Assembly: GCA_034769895.1 (NCBI GenBank)
Contig: CM068370.1
Span: 40,939,844-41,003,843 of the forward strand
From: Magicicada septendecula
Taxonomy: Eukaryota; Arthropoda; Insecta; Hemiptera; Cicadidae
DNA: 64,000 bases
Direction: 5' to 3'
Shown here: piece by piece, positions 44,283 to 54,819 of the stretch
Layout: the number at the start of each line of letters is the position of its first letter
Numbering within the stretch: the first letter of the stretch is position 1
The notes under the pieces: generated by a model
Told to the model about the DNA's origin: nothing
Seen by the model: only the letters and a program-made list of their open reading frames with translations
Databases searched by the model: none
Translations under genes and position numbers: made by a program

Positions 44283-45119
44283 ATCACAGTAAATAAAGTT
44301 ATTAAGTTAATAAACGATAATAATATGGGAGAATACAGGTATAAAAAGCAGTTGATAAAAGTAATTAAAGAATGTGTAAATCAGAACTATTTTAGGTTTA
44401 ATAACAAGTTTTATATACAGAAAAAAGGTTTACCTATGGGGTCTTCATTATCCCCTATTCTTGCTGAAATATACATGAATGATTTTGAAAAGCAATTAAT
44501 AACTTCCACTAAGTATAAAGACAATATAAAATTATGGTCTAGATACGTTGATGATGTATTAGTAATTTGGGAAGGAAGCATAGAAGAAGTGCATGAGTTT
44601 ATAAATGAGGTAAATAATAAGGATAAAAACTTACAATTTAAAGAAGAGATAGGAGGTAAGAAAATAAATTACTTAGATTTAAACATAGAAATTAAAGATA
44701 ATGAGAAACTACAGTTTGGGATATTTAGGAAAGAGTCGTATTCTGATATAATTATACCAAGAGAGTCTTACCACCCATATAGATATAAAATGGGGGCAAT
44801 CAATTCATTTTGTTACAGAGCTCAGAAGTGTTTAAAAGAGACCAAATCAAAAGATAGGGAGTTAAAAACGATAAAGGGAATTGTAAGGAATAATAATTAT
44901 AACACCAACATAATGGATAAAGTTATGAAAAGGGTTAACATACAAAAAGCTAAAATAGAACCAGAACAAAAGAATTATGCAGGGTCATTGACATACATAG
45001 GTTCACATACTAGAAAAATTATAAAATGTTTTAATAAATATGGAGTAGATATAGCTATTAAAAAATGTGAAACGGTATTTCATAATTTAATGAAGAAATT
45101 TGTGTTAGTGGTTGAAATC
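44283..45119 (+). pseudogene. Penelope-like reverse transcriptase, 5'- and 3'-truncated
   Basis: The frame is open across the fragment (first Met at 44325) and shows KKGLPMGSSLSPILAEIYMN, WSRYVDDVLVIWEG (catalytic YVDD), KINYLDLNIEI, SYHPYRYKMGAINSFCYRAQ and the linker-region motif GSLTYIGSHTRKII. These are hallmarks of Penelope RT, which is related to telomerase. The N-terminal RT blocks and the GIY-YIG endonuclease are missing. The reading frame continues by chance into the right direct repeat. There is no stop inside the RT part, so the insertion is relatively young. Confidence 0.88.
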
Positions 45120-45366
45120 ACAATCAGAATGATCACTGTTGCACACCACTATATAAAAATTATCCCGATTAGCGCTTTCAAGCTTCACAGCCCATCGTCA
45201 GATCGGAATAGGCAGGAAATATGTGAAAATAAACCCTTCACCCCTCTCCCCCACCCTGCTCACACACAACAAGCTATAATATAAATGACCCTTCCCCACC
45301 CCCTAAACCCTGTCCCACCATCTGTACAGTTACATATTTTTCTAGCAAATTCCTTGTGTTTCAGTG

Positions 45367-45418
<52 letters not shown>

Positions 45419-45517
45419 ATCCTTTTAAACTAACCCTCTTCCTCTCCACACACGTGGGTCAGTCACACACCCTTATTTTAAAACATCCAATTAGTACAAT
45501 GCAATATAATTCTTAAT
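45120..45517. repeat. Penelope pseudo-LTR, right copy, with (TG)n
   Basis: Same sequence as 43917-44280; (TG)~25 at ~45368-45417 explains the greater length. Confidence 0.9.
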
Positions 45518-45540
45518 ATTATCTATCTGTCCTCTATCAT

Positions 45541-45795
45541 TTACTTCTTAATCATGTTATAAAATATTTCTTCATTATCAAATTTAATTTTAATATTAAT
45601 TAAATTGTCTAACCCTTTTTCTCTTTCTTTCAATATTTCTAACTCCTCTCTAAGCTTCCTTTCAACTGTGTTATTTACTACTTTTACAATTTCGTATTCT
45701 TCCAAAGGATTAACAAACTTATGATTGTCTTCTATGAAATGTCTTGCATATAACGAATTGGTTGTTCTATTACCTTCTCCACTTCATAGTTCATA
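45541..45795 (-). pseudogene. Penelope endonuclease C-terminal fragment
   Basis: The minus-strand frame contains NSLYARHFIEDNHKFVNPLE and ERKLREELEILKEREKGLDN and stops at 45541-45543. The NS.YA.H….H.F motif matches the end of the GIY-YIG domain in Penelope elements. The catalytic GIY-YIG part itself lies upstream and is lost. Confidence 0.6.
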
Positions 45796-45972
45796 CCTGT
45801 TCATAGTGCGTGTATAACCACTACTTGCCGTACACCTAGGTACGGCACACTACTGTTTAAAATAATCTAGTTTTAATTTGTTTGTTCTTTATGTAGAAAA
45901 ATAATACTATTATTGTTTACATGATTCTTGATTTCGTTGTCCATGACGTGTTCGTTATTTAACAAAATAAGT

Positions 45973-46659
45973 TATAATTAATTCGCTACCGACTCGGAAC
46001 ACAAAGTTTTTCATAGGTAAAAACGTAAAAGTTTTACCTTATAGCCTGAACCAGTTTTCGCTTTTAAAAAGCTTCTTCAGAGGCTGCCGCTGGGAGCACT
46101 GTCCGTCTTGTTTGCAATGGTATCGACTTTTGAAAGACCGATGTTGTATGTGTGGGATGTGATATGTTCGAATAATGCGTGTGATTTGAATTGACATAGG
46201 CCAGACAGGACGTAGCTTCAAACAAAGATACATTGAACACACAAAGGCACTACACTCCACTACAGAATCCACCTTTGTAACCACCTCATTGAAGCAAACC
46301 ACACATACAAAAACATCGAAAATAACATGGATATTCTAACGTACACACAAAAGGTCGAAAACTAGACACTCTAGAACAATTGGAAATATGCAAACACACG
46401 AAAACACATAAAAACGACATCCTAAACGAACAGGCACAATTCAAATCACACGCATTATTCGAACATGTCACACTCCACACACTCAACATCGATCTTTCCA
46501 AAATCGACACCGTCGCAAACAACAAGACGGACAGTGCTCCCAACGGCTTCTCTGAAGAAGCTTTTTAAAAGCGAAAACCGGTTCGGGCTATAAGGTAAAA
46601 CGTTTACGTTTTTACGTATAAAAAACTTGGTGTTCCGAGTCGGTAGTGAATTAATTATA
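45973..46659 (+). mobile_element. Second Penelope-like element with ~220-bp inverted terminal arms
   Basis: Left arm 45973-46193 is the reverse complement of right arm 46437-46659 with modest divergence. Between and within the right arm lies a GIY-YIG endonuclease fragment. The arms include the endonuclease 3' coding end and the 3' UTR, so the left arm is an inverted partial copy of the tail, a known form of Penelope insertion. Confidence 0.8.
46194..46568 (+). pseudogene. GIY-YIG endonuclease end of a Penelope-like element
   Basis: The frame begins with IGQTGRSFKQRYIEHTKALH, the conserved G-x-T-x-R…R…H segment of the GIY-YIG nuclease (Arg is catalytic). After one frame change it continues to LDTLEQLEICKHTKTHKNDI, LNEQAQFKSHALFEHVTLHT and the stop at 46566. 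The family differs from the Penelope element at 43917. Confidence 0.75.
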
Positions 46660-47193
46660 TTTTGTTTACATGAGTGCCAAAGTGTCTCATACGTGTGGTA
46701 CTGTGGGGGGGGGGGGTTTCATTCATTAGGTATATTACCTTTCTTTTCGTATCTGACATCACTTGCGCTCCCATACATGACCACTCGTAATAATTGGCCG
46801 TAGGACTTGATAGTGGTAGAGACACTGAAAGCCTCGTCCAGAGCATGACAGGTAGCAGAACAGCAAGTTGGAGAGCACGACAAAGTTGGAATTACAGGCC
46901 TGCTGATTCAAATAACAAGACGAATAATCCCGCTTGGTAAATTTGATTTGTATGGTTTTGTATAAAACTTTTCAAACGAAATTAAAATATGTACAGTAGG
47001 ACCACCAACATCTGAAAGTTTATCAAATCGGATGGCTGGTTATCCGGATAGTATCAGGAAAGATGTTTTTTAATAAATCAATTTATTGTTAAAAATAATC
47101 TTTTTAACAATACTTTGTAGGAAGTGTCAACTCTAATAAAGGCTCTTCTATTCTTTGTTGTGGACACATAAGACTGACGATGCCATTTATAAA
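46660..47193. other. Non-coding, with a 13-G run and a pogo-like end
   Basis: A run of about 13 G at 46706-46718. At 46992 TACAGTAGGACCACCAACAT, followed by GGTTATCCGGATAG, resembles the left end of a Tigger/pogo MITE whose right side is cut off by the HINE-like copy at 47194. The rest is unrecognised. Confidence 0.45.
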
Positions 47194-47789
47194 TATCGGT
47201 GTGGAGAACCATACGTGACTTCCATGTTCTAAGATTTATATTTAAAATCATTTTCGAAATGAAATATTTCCATAGAAACTACTTCTTTCTTCAGCCTTAA
47301 CCACAGTCCTGTGATCGCTAACGTATACCATCTCACGTTAGCGTACTCGATTTTCACTGATGATGGCGGTTGATGACACTGCCGAAACGTCTGGTTTTGC
47401 AGAAAACATTTGACCACGGCTAAACAGCCCGGGAAGGAATTTTAACAACAAACTACTTCTTTGTTGCCGATAACGTAGTACACATAAAAAATTATCCCCT
47501 CCCCCTTCAACTATCATTTTCATTTATAGAAAATTACCCCCTGCCCCTTCAACTACCCTTTTCATTTATAGATATTTCACCTACCTTTCTACAGTGGATT
47601 ATTATGAGCTTCTTTTCACGATACTTTAAACATAAAACGTTGCAGGTAAACTACCCCTTCTCCTTAACCGATCTTCACCAAAATCAATAGGCTTTGAGTC
47701 CTCTACAATTCAGCACATATGCAAAAAATTATTTGATTCTGTTTGAATTTGTGGCAGTTATCGTTTGCCATAGAAAAAATTCTACATAC
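47194..47789 (+). mobile_element. HINE-like copy, long 5' block and one core unit, 3' end missing
   Basis: Begins TATCGGTGTGGAGAACCATA after TTTATAAA. It contains the long 5' block (ACTTCTTTCTTC…CACAGTCCTGTGATC…) and one core unit, breaking off at the start of the microsatellite region near 47789. Confidence 0.85.
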
Positions 47790-48980
47790 AGACTCCTCCG
47801 AGCCATGAAAACTTTATGTCGACAAACGAGAAATATACATATTTTTACCTGTATTAAAAACCTTTTCTCGTCTAAATGTTGTTGAAAATAATTCTTCAGG
47901 ATTTATTTTGGTCAGATTAGAAGTGATCACTTCTCAGGCTTGTTTGTATACAGGCTATTTAGTATTTACTAATGGAGGAAAGCGAAGGAGGTTACTGTAG
48001 AGACGCGCCGCGCGGCAACTGACTGAGGCGACGAGTAATAGGCTGTTGTCATTTTTGTTTGAATGTCATTGCAGCATTCAGGGCTGGAGGGCCCGAAGGC
48101 CTGGGAGGGCCTCAGGGCCTTATGTCAAGATTCAAAAGGGGTCCCATGGCATAAAGTGGCAGGAGGGCCCGTTTAAAAAAGTTACGATACTGGGGCTATG
48201 GATTGGTGGGACGGAGTGAGAATGAACCGGGCGCCAAGCTCAAGGGGGCTCCACCGCCGTAATACACTTTGGAATATTTTTAATTGGGATTTTATGTAGA
48301 TTTGTAGGGTATAAATGTTCTTTACAGTAGAAAAATTTATAGTAGTAATTTGGTTTTAAAGCTGGTTATGTTAAAGTTTAAGTAATCAAATTAACTGTCC
48401 TGTATGTTTTGTATTAAAACGTTCACTTATGTAAACACTGTACATACCATGTATCTATGAAGAGTAAATAAATAATTAAAAAAAAGTAGACCTATACGCA
48501 CACAAATACGTGCGTGCGTGTTTGTGTGTGAAGCTGCAGGGGACCACTTGACTGCTTCCAGCCGAGGGGCCCCAGGGATGCCAGTTCATCCCTTCCTACT
48601 GGTTTGATGTTCCAAACCCATTAGTTGGAAATTTGAACATTAAACAAACTTAGCGAATGTAGACCATTAAAAAATGAATCCAAATTCAAGGATGGATGTT
48701 TCCTTAAAAATTACAATTCAACAATTTATATTGTAAGGCTAATACAGTCCTTGAGATACAGTTGCGGTACAGAAAATGCATTTCGATCCAGATAAGCGAT
48801 CAACCATAAACGCGATATGGCCCGTGATACTAAAACATAAACATGAAATGGTACTTATGATGCAGAAAAACAGGAATATCAAATAAACTGATAAGCCTGG
48901 TTATAATAGCGGTGAAGAAATCAGACAGGAGTGATGCCGTAAGGAGATTCGCCAAGATTCGAAATTAATACTGGCAGTGC
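47790..48980. other. No gene recognised
   Basis: G+C-richer stretch at 48080-48270 with repeated GGAGGGCC/GGGCCT words that recall hAT-type MITE ends, but I find no matched pair of termini. GT/CGTG simple sequence lies at 48505-48530. Confidence 0.4.
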
Positions 48981-48984
48981 ACCA

Positions 48985-49540
48985 GCTTTACCTAATTTCA
49001 GCTCCCTACAGATGTGCAATTTTCAAGTCCAAAACTAAGATGATGGTTTTTTTTTTTGTAAGGACACCATTTGATCTAAGATTTGTTTTGTAGGGGTTTC
49101 CTTGGGACAAGTAAATCACTTCAAATACCTGGGCTGTCATATTGTTTGTGGGTTTGATAGGGATGTTGGAAATAAGGCGGCTGTATTGTTGCAGCACATG
49201 GAGAACTCTGCGTAGACGTAATAGAAACACAACTGAAATTTTATAAGACGACCATCGTTAATATACGGATGTGAGATGTAGTAGATAAGGCAGATTGATG
49301 AAACTAATATTCAGTTGGCAGGAATGAAGTTCCTCCCATCTGTTAAGGGTTGAACTAAACGAGATGATTTTAGGGATGATGTTCTAAACCGAGTTTATGT
49401 TTATCGTAACCGATGTCTTAGGAATTATGTCTTAGGAATGTCAGTCAACAGGCTGCTGAAGCTAGAAGAAGTGTCAGCCGTCCTAAGAAGAGGTGGGTTG
49501 TGAAGCCGGAATGGGTCGCAAGGCCTAATTCGTGTTGTTA
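48985..49540 (+). pseudogene. Degenerate non-LTR RT, C-terminal half
   Basis: Pieces in order are FKSKTKMM, SLGQVNHFKYLGCHI, GMKFLPSVKG and RPKKRWV, with stops and frame changes between. They are the conserved words of the RT palm-thumb-tail region of RTE-like elements (KTKVM, YLG, M.FL, RP..RW). Confidence 0.6.
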
Positions 49541-49879
49541 ACGAGAACGACAAAAAACCAGCAATATGACCTGTGACAGAATCTACGCAACTTACAATAA
49601 TAAAGGTAAAGGAAATATTTGAGAGATCATAAACCCAAAGAAGGTGAATGAAGCAAAATAGTTTGCACACAAAGAAATAAATTAACATTATAAACGAGGA
49701 GGATGCTATGAAAACAATAAAATTATAGAGTATTCGGTTGTAAGGGCAAGAAAAGGGGAAGGAATGTGCGTCATTATTGGGAAGAAATCGAGAGAAACTA
49801 TAAGGCGGTAGACAAAGATACGATGGAAGGTGAAAATTTAAAAATATACTGTAAACAATTTAAGATATGTTGCAATAAT

Positions 49880-50280
49880 GAATGGAAAATAAATGCAAGA
49901 TAGGAATAAGTGGAGAAAATAGTAGGAAAATCGATAACATACTATGGAAAAAAAGGAAACAAGACAAGAAAAAGGAAGCGTGGGTCATGACAAAAAAGGA
50001 AAGCGGCAAGATTCAGAGTGTTGAAATGCAGTTTCTTCGAAATTATACATTGCAAGATAAAATAAGGAATGAAGATATCAGAGCAGAACTCGAAGTAAAG
50101 GACTTAAATGAAATTATTTCAATTTACAGAAGACAATGGTGGGATCATCTACAAAGGATGACAGAGGATCGATTGCCGAAAGCGGCACTGAACTATAAAG
50201 CTATTGGTAGAAGAGATGTGGGTCGTTCGAGGATGTGATGGGTGCCGGAAGAGGTGTATATAACCTAATCCTTGAAGAGG
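49880..50280 (+). pseudogene. Non-LTR RT C-terminal tail with (GAA)n 3' end
   Basis: The frame 49882-50238 ends IQSVEMQFLRNYTLQDKIRN, YRRQWWDHLQRMTEDRLPKA and GRRDVGRSRM, the RTE-type C-terminus. It is followed by a short 3' region and a (GAA)n tail at ~50278-50335, as expected for elements that end in simple repeats. Confidence 0.7.
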
Positions 50281-50342
50281 AGAAGAAGAAGAAGAAGAAG
50301 AAGAAGAAGAAGAAGAAGAAGAAGAAGACGACGACGACGAAG
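50278..50342 (+). repeat. (GAA)n/(GAC)n microsatellite
   Basis: About 16 GAA/AAG units followed by a few GAC units. It probably grew from the 3' tail of the RT element just upstream. Confidence 0.9.
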
Positions 50343-50449
50343 AAGGAAAAGAAGAAAATGGAGAAACTTACGACAAAAAATGATTCAAGAGGGAAATATG
50401 AGCACAACAGTTTAGAACAGTAATGTATAGCCTTTAGCAGGAATCTCAA

Positions 50450-51120
50450 AATTTAAAAAGACAGGTTGAAACTTTTATCAGAATAAAAAAAAAAAAAAAC
50501 ATGTACATTACAAAACACAGGAAATATTTACTAAATAAAAATTGTTGCTGACGAAACTAGTTAAAGATACAGTTGTTAATCTGCGCCTTGTTTTTTTGTT
50601 AAGTACACTAACAAAGATAACGGCAGGAGATAATTACAAAACAAATATTTTTAAATGTGTCTAATAACTAGACAAGTATGACAGAATCTTTCCTACGAAT
50701 ACTAATGTACAGATGCAGTTTAGATATTTCTAAGAAAATGTAAATAACAAATATGACTCGAGTCCCACAGCGATCAAGTTAATCACAGAGTAAACGAAAG
50801 TTTGACATGTTGAAGTATAATAATAAGCACAGCTTACGAAACAAATCTCATTGCGACAGGTAAAGCCTCAACACTTCACGTCAACGCGTGGGAAATTCCG
50901 CTGGTAGCATCCTTATTTAACGGACCGAAACTCGTTGTTTACAAAATTCACCTCGTTCTACATTTTTTAATATAAACGTCGTTAATTGATAATTTACTAC
51001 TTGAACTTTTATTCGATTTAACACATTTTCGTTGATGCTGAAAGTTTTTAATGTAAATCGATGAACATTGTACAGTGTTTTTTGTGGTTTATAAGAAATA
51101 AATTGTAATACACAATCACA
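50450..51120. other. A+T-rich, no gene recognised
   Basis: A 14-A run at 50487. No ORF or repeat border found. Confidence 0.45.
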
Positions 51121-51162
51121 AGTGATGGACGTAGCAGTAAGGAAATCATCATCAGTATCGGT

Positions 51163-51958
51163 TTATAGTGTCTGTCGTCGCTGTCCGATTTCCAGACTTT
51201 CTCTGCAATATTTTTTGTGCTGACAATGTTCTTCTGTCAGATTCCTCGCACTTAGAGCTTTCTGGATACTCTCTCCCCATGATCGTCTGGGTCTTCCCCT
51301 CTTCCTCTTCTCCGGAGGTAACCATTCCATTATCCTTTTTGGCAACCTTTCTCCTCCCATTCGTTTAACATGTCCAAACCAAATTAACTGTCTTCTTTCT
51401 ATTTCGTCTACTACTGCATGTTTCACATTTATCATTTCTCTAATCTGTTCATTTCTTATTTTCTCTCGCCTGGATACTCTGCATGATCTCCTTAGTGCAT
51501 CCATCTCTACAGCTAGTATTTTCCTTTTGTCCGCTTCTGTCATTCTCCAACTCTCAGCACCATACAACAGAATACTCTTTACGATAGTTTGTATATCTGT
51601 ACTGTCCTTCCTCTAGTTATCTGGTCATGCCACCATATACTATTTAGCCTTTTCATATCCCTCCGCCTCTCCTTTTCATGCCTACTCTCTCCTTTATTTC
51701 ATCTGTATCTCTGCCATTCTACTTTATCTGTACTCCTAAATATTTATATGCCTGGCAATTTTCAATTTCTTCATTATTTTCCAATTGTTTAGTTGATTTG
51801 GTTTCAGTACTTCCCTCTCATAAATACTTGGTCTTTTCTAGATTTATTGACAGTCCCCAGCTCTCGTATTCGTCTTTGATCTTCCGAGTCATATACTCCA
51901 AGTCCTCTTTGTCTTTTGCTACTAAGACCTGGTCATCCGCGATGAAAGTAAGGAAATT
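51163..51958 (-). pseudogene. RTE-like RT C-terminal half, minus strand
   Basis: From 51958 leftwards: TFIADDQVLVAKDKEDLEYM (catalytic ADDQ box), WGLSINLEKTKYL, YKYLGVQIK, then the intact frame 51567-51163 with MYGAESWRMTEADKRKILAV, RRQLIWFGHVKRMGGERLPK and KRKRGRPRRSWGE. Two stops interrupt the first half. It meets a plus-strand RT fragment head to head at 51958/51959. Confidence 0.8.
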
Positions 51959-51989
51959 ATAAGCAGAATTAACCAGGCTAAAATTGCTT

Positions 51990-52473
51990 TCAACAAACAG
52001 AAAACGTCTTCACTTCAAACACTATCAGCCTAAAAATAAGGAAGAATCTAGTAAAGACATACGTGTGGAGTGTTGCCCTATACGGGAATGAATCTTGGAC
52101 AATTGGAGGAAGTGACAAGAAAAGACTCCAAGCATTTGAGACCTGGTGTTACAGAAGAATATTCAAGATGAGCTGGAGGAAGAAGATAACGAATGAGGAA
52201 GTCTTTAGAAGAGCACAGTAGGAAAAGAGCTTTCTACGAAAGTTTAAAGGCAGAAGAGTTAAGTTTATAGCGCATATACTACGACACATTGGGTTGGTAA
52301 GGAGAATAATAGAAGAAACAATTGAATGGAAGAGTCACAGAGGACGACCCCGTTTAGACTACATGAAACAGCTTATGGTCGATATGAACTGCACATCATA
52401 TTGTGAGTTGAAAAGAAAAGCAGAGAAGCGTGAAGAATGGCGAGCTGCTGCCAACCAGCCTATGGGCTGCTAA
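51990..52473 (+). pseudogene. RTE-like RT C-terminus, plus strand, different family
   Basis: The frame reads IRKNLVKTYVWSVALYGNES, QAFETWCYRRIFKMSWRKKI, one TAG at ~52218, then KSFLRKFKGRRVKFIAHILR, SHRGRPRLDYMKQLM and AAANQPMGC-stop (52473). The ending is characteristic of a different RT lineage from the minus-strand neighbour. 5'-truncated. Confidence 0.8.
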
Positions 52474-52499
52474 CCTAGAAGAGAGGGGAAATTATAATA

Positions 52500-53745
52500 C
52501 AATTGGAGAACCCCGATTAACGCAAATGAAGGAAGTAAGACGTTTCGGATAACACGATTTCTCCTTGGATAATCCATGACATTTATTTTCAGCTCTTAAG
52601 CAGGGATTAGATTCAGGAGTGAATTACCGCAAACGTATGAATTAAAAAATGTCAGTGAAGTCACTGGTGACCTGTCGGCAAACATCACACGTGGCGTTCA
52701 ACGTCAGTGGGCGTTTTCACACTAGCCGACACGGCGTCGAGACGACACCGACAGAATATCGGCGCGATATCGGTGGTAACAAAAAGTAAAGAAATGTTAT
52801 GGAACCGTTTCACACTCACCGACATGTCGGTGCAGGCAGGCGGACAGCAGCTCTCCCATCTTGGTCGGCGCTCTGTTGTCACCGACAGTTCACTCTGCCT
52901 AGCGCATTAACCTAGGTCAGTAGTTGAATATTTTGAGAAATGATTACTTTTAAGTATGACATAGTGACGTTGATTGAACTTGTTGAGACGAAGCATTTAA
53001 TATAATACAGATGAAGGAAATAAAAATAAAATTGAAAAACTTGTTAGGATCTAAAACCACCTTTTCAAATAATGTGTAGTATGCGTCTTCTACATAGCGA
53101 ACTTTAATAATTGGGTGAACTCAATACTTCATATCTACTTTTCGTCTTCTCCGTCTTAAATATAACAAATATAGTAAATACAATCTTCTGTTGAATTCAC
53201 CCATTTGTATAATAAACTACACTCACCACGACCGATATGTCGACCTCTGTCGTCTTGAATGTGAAAGTACCTTCTCGAAATCGTGTCGGTGTCGTAGAGT
53301 CGATGTCGGTTCGGTGTCGTGTCGGTAAGTGTGAGAACGCCCAATATCCAATTTTTCACATCCATTAACGATGCCAGTAGAGTAAACTGCTTTCAGTTAT
53401 ACCGCGTAAACATAAAGACAAACATTCTGAGAAAATTAGATGTTCGCAGTAAATGATCCCGCAGTCCCAGTAAACTATATATGCCCAGATGACTCATGGT
53501 AGTCAACTGCCCAGGGACAAACAAAACTGTACCTGTCGGTGAGCGGTGACACATTCCGTCCTCGGACATACCTTTACACAGCTTAAATAAATTTGATATA
53601 ATATTGTTTGCGGCAGTTAATAAAATAGTCAAGTAACATTAGTGGAACAGAAGCTTTATGATGAGCTGAAATTTATTTCTGTTGTTAAGAAAAATCCGTT
53701 GGTTCGCGCGGGTATTTCGCATCGCGGATAATCTGGAGTTTACCG
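52500..53745. mobile_element. Pogo/Tigger-like MITE, divergent, carrying a nested MITE
   Basis: TA at 52498, then CAATTGGAGAACCCCGATTA; the reverse of 53745 reads CGGTAAACTCCAGATTATCC with TA beyond. Subterminal GGATAA words (52548, 52568) fit pogo-type ends. Similarity of the two ends is only moderate. No transposase remains. Confidence 0.45.
52709..53342. mobile_element. MITE with GGGCGTTYTCACACT inverted repeats
   Basis: Left GGGCGTTTTCACACTAGCCG and right (reverse) GGGCGTTCTCACACTTACCG extend to about 24 bp with three mismatches. Further CCGACA/TGTCGG words make the interior highly self-complementary. The end sequence recalls PIF/Harbinger-type elements, but I see no clear target duplication. 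It interrupts the pogo-like MITE. Confidence 0.7.
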
Positions 53746-53851
53746 TACTTCAGCACAACTTCTAAACCGTCAGAGAAATATAACTATACGGTCTATATTA
53801 ATTCCGAAGCGCATTCGAAGAACACATTTAACTTATACAATTTTTAATATG

Positions 53852-53997
53852 CGCACGTAAGAAATTACTATGTTTTAACTTTATTATGACTGTACTTACT
53901 TCAATAATTTGTTTTCGATCTACAAAATTATTTACCATCAAGCAACAATACGTTTAATTTTGTGCTACGTAACTAAGGATACAAACACAATTGTTTT
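53852..53997. repeat. Flank segment duplicated at 54676-54819
   Basis: CGCACGTAAGAAATTACTATG… to …ACACAATTGTTTT recurs 822-824 bases downstream with ~8 substitutions, each copy ending directly at a HINE-like terminal palindrome. Confidence 0.85.
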
Positions 53998-54113
53998 ACT
54001 TCCATGTTCCATAAGGAAATGGAAGTATGGTGATGGGGAAAAAATCGTGTTCGAGATAAGGGCTGATCGTGATTGTACTACAATCAAAACATGAAGAAAA
54101 GTCGTTTTTCGAA

Positions 54114-54180
<67 letters not shown>

Positions 54181-54666
54181 TGTATAGAACTTTTTCTATG
54201 GCGAACGATAACTGCCGCAATTCAAACAGAATCAAATAATGTTTTGCATACCTGCCTGAGTTGTAGAGGACTCAAGGCCTATTGATTTTGGTGAAGATCG
54301 GTTAAGGGGAAAGGGTAGTTCACCAGCAACGTTTTACGTTTTAACAAGAGTAAAGTACTTAATTTTGATAAATAATGTATCCTGAAAAGAAGGTCATAAT
54401 AATCCACTGTAGAAAGATAGATGAAGTATCTTTACATGAAAAGGGTAGATGAAGGAGAAGGGCGTAATTTTCTATAAATGAAAATCATAGTTGAAGGGGG
54501 AGGGTGTACATTTTTATATGTGTGCTAGGTTATCGGCAAAACAGAGCAGTAGTTTATATGAAAATATTTCATTTCAATTTGTTGACAAGTTTTTCAGTTT
54601 ATTTAAAAAAATTTTAAATATAAATCTTAGAACGTGGAAGTCGTGTATAAATTGTCCATACCGACT
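53998..54666 (-). mobile_element. HINE-like copy, short form, complete
   Basis: The 3' palindrome (ACTTCCATGTTCCATAAGG) is at the left. A pure (TG)~32 tract lies at 54113-54177, followed by one core unit, a 5' block variant and the 5' end CCATACCGA at ~54664. At ~670 bp it has the fewest core units of the family. Confidence 0.85.
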
Positions 54667-54819
54667 TTTTTGTATCGCACGTAAGAAATTTCTATGTTTT
54701 AACTTTATTATGTCTGTACTTTCCTCAATAATTGGTTTTCGATCTACAAAATTATTTACTATTAAGCAACAATACGTTTAATTTTTTGCTGCGTAACTAA
54801 GGATACAAACACAATTTTT

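Larger units (their letters stand above)
43917..45795. mobile_element. Penelope-like element, rearranged, with direct 364/398-bp repeats
   Basis: Two near-identical direct repeats (43917-44280 and 45120-45517) flank a plus-strand RT fragment (44283-45119). Beyond the right repeat is a minus-strand fragment coding for the endonuclease C-terminus (45795-45541). LTR-like repeats and inverted partial copies are typical of Penelope insertions. The repeat reads as the 3' UTR of the minus-strand copy, so the RT part is inverted relative to its endonuclease. Confidence 0.8.

Noticed and set aside
48080-48600. hAT-type MITE suggested by GGAGGGCC words
   Set aside because: No matched inverted ends or 8-bp duplication could be found.
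50235-50423. Lysine-rich 62-codon frame
   Set aside because: Direct translation of the (GAA)n tail.
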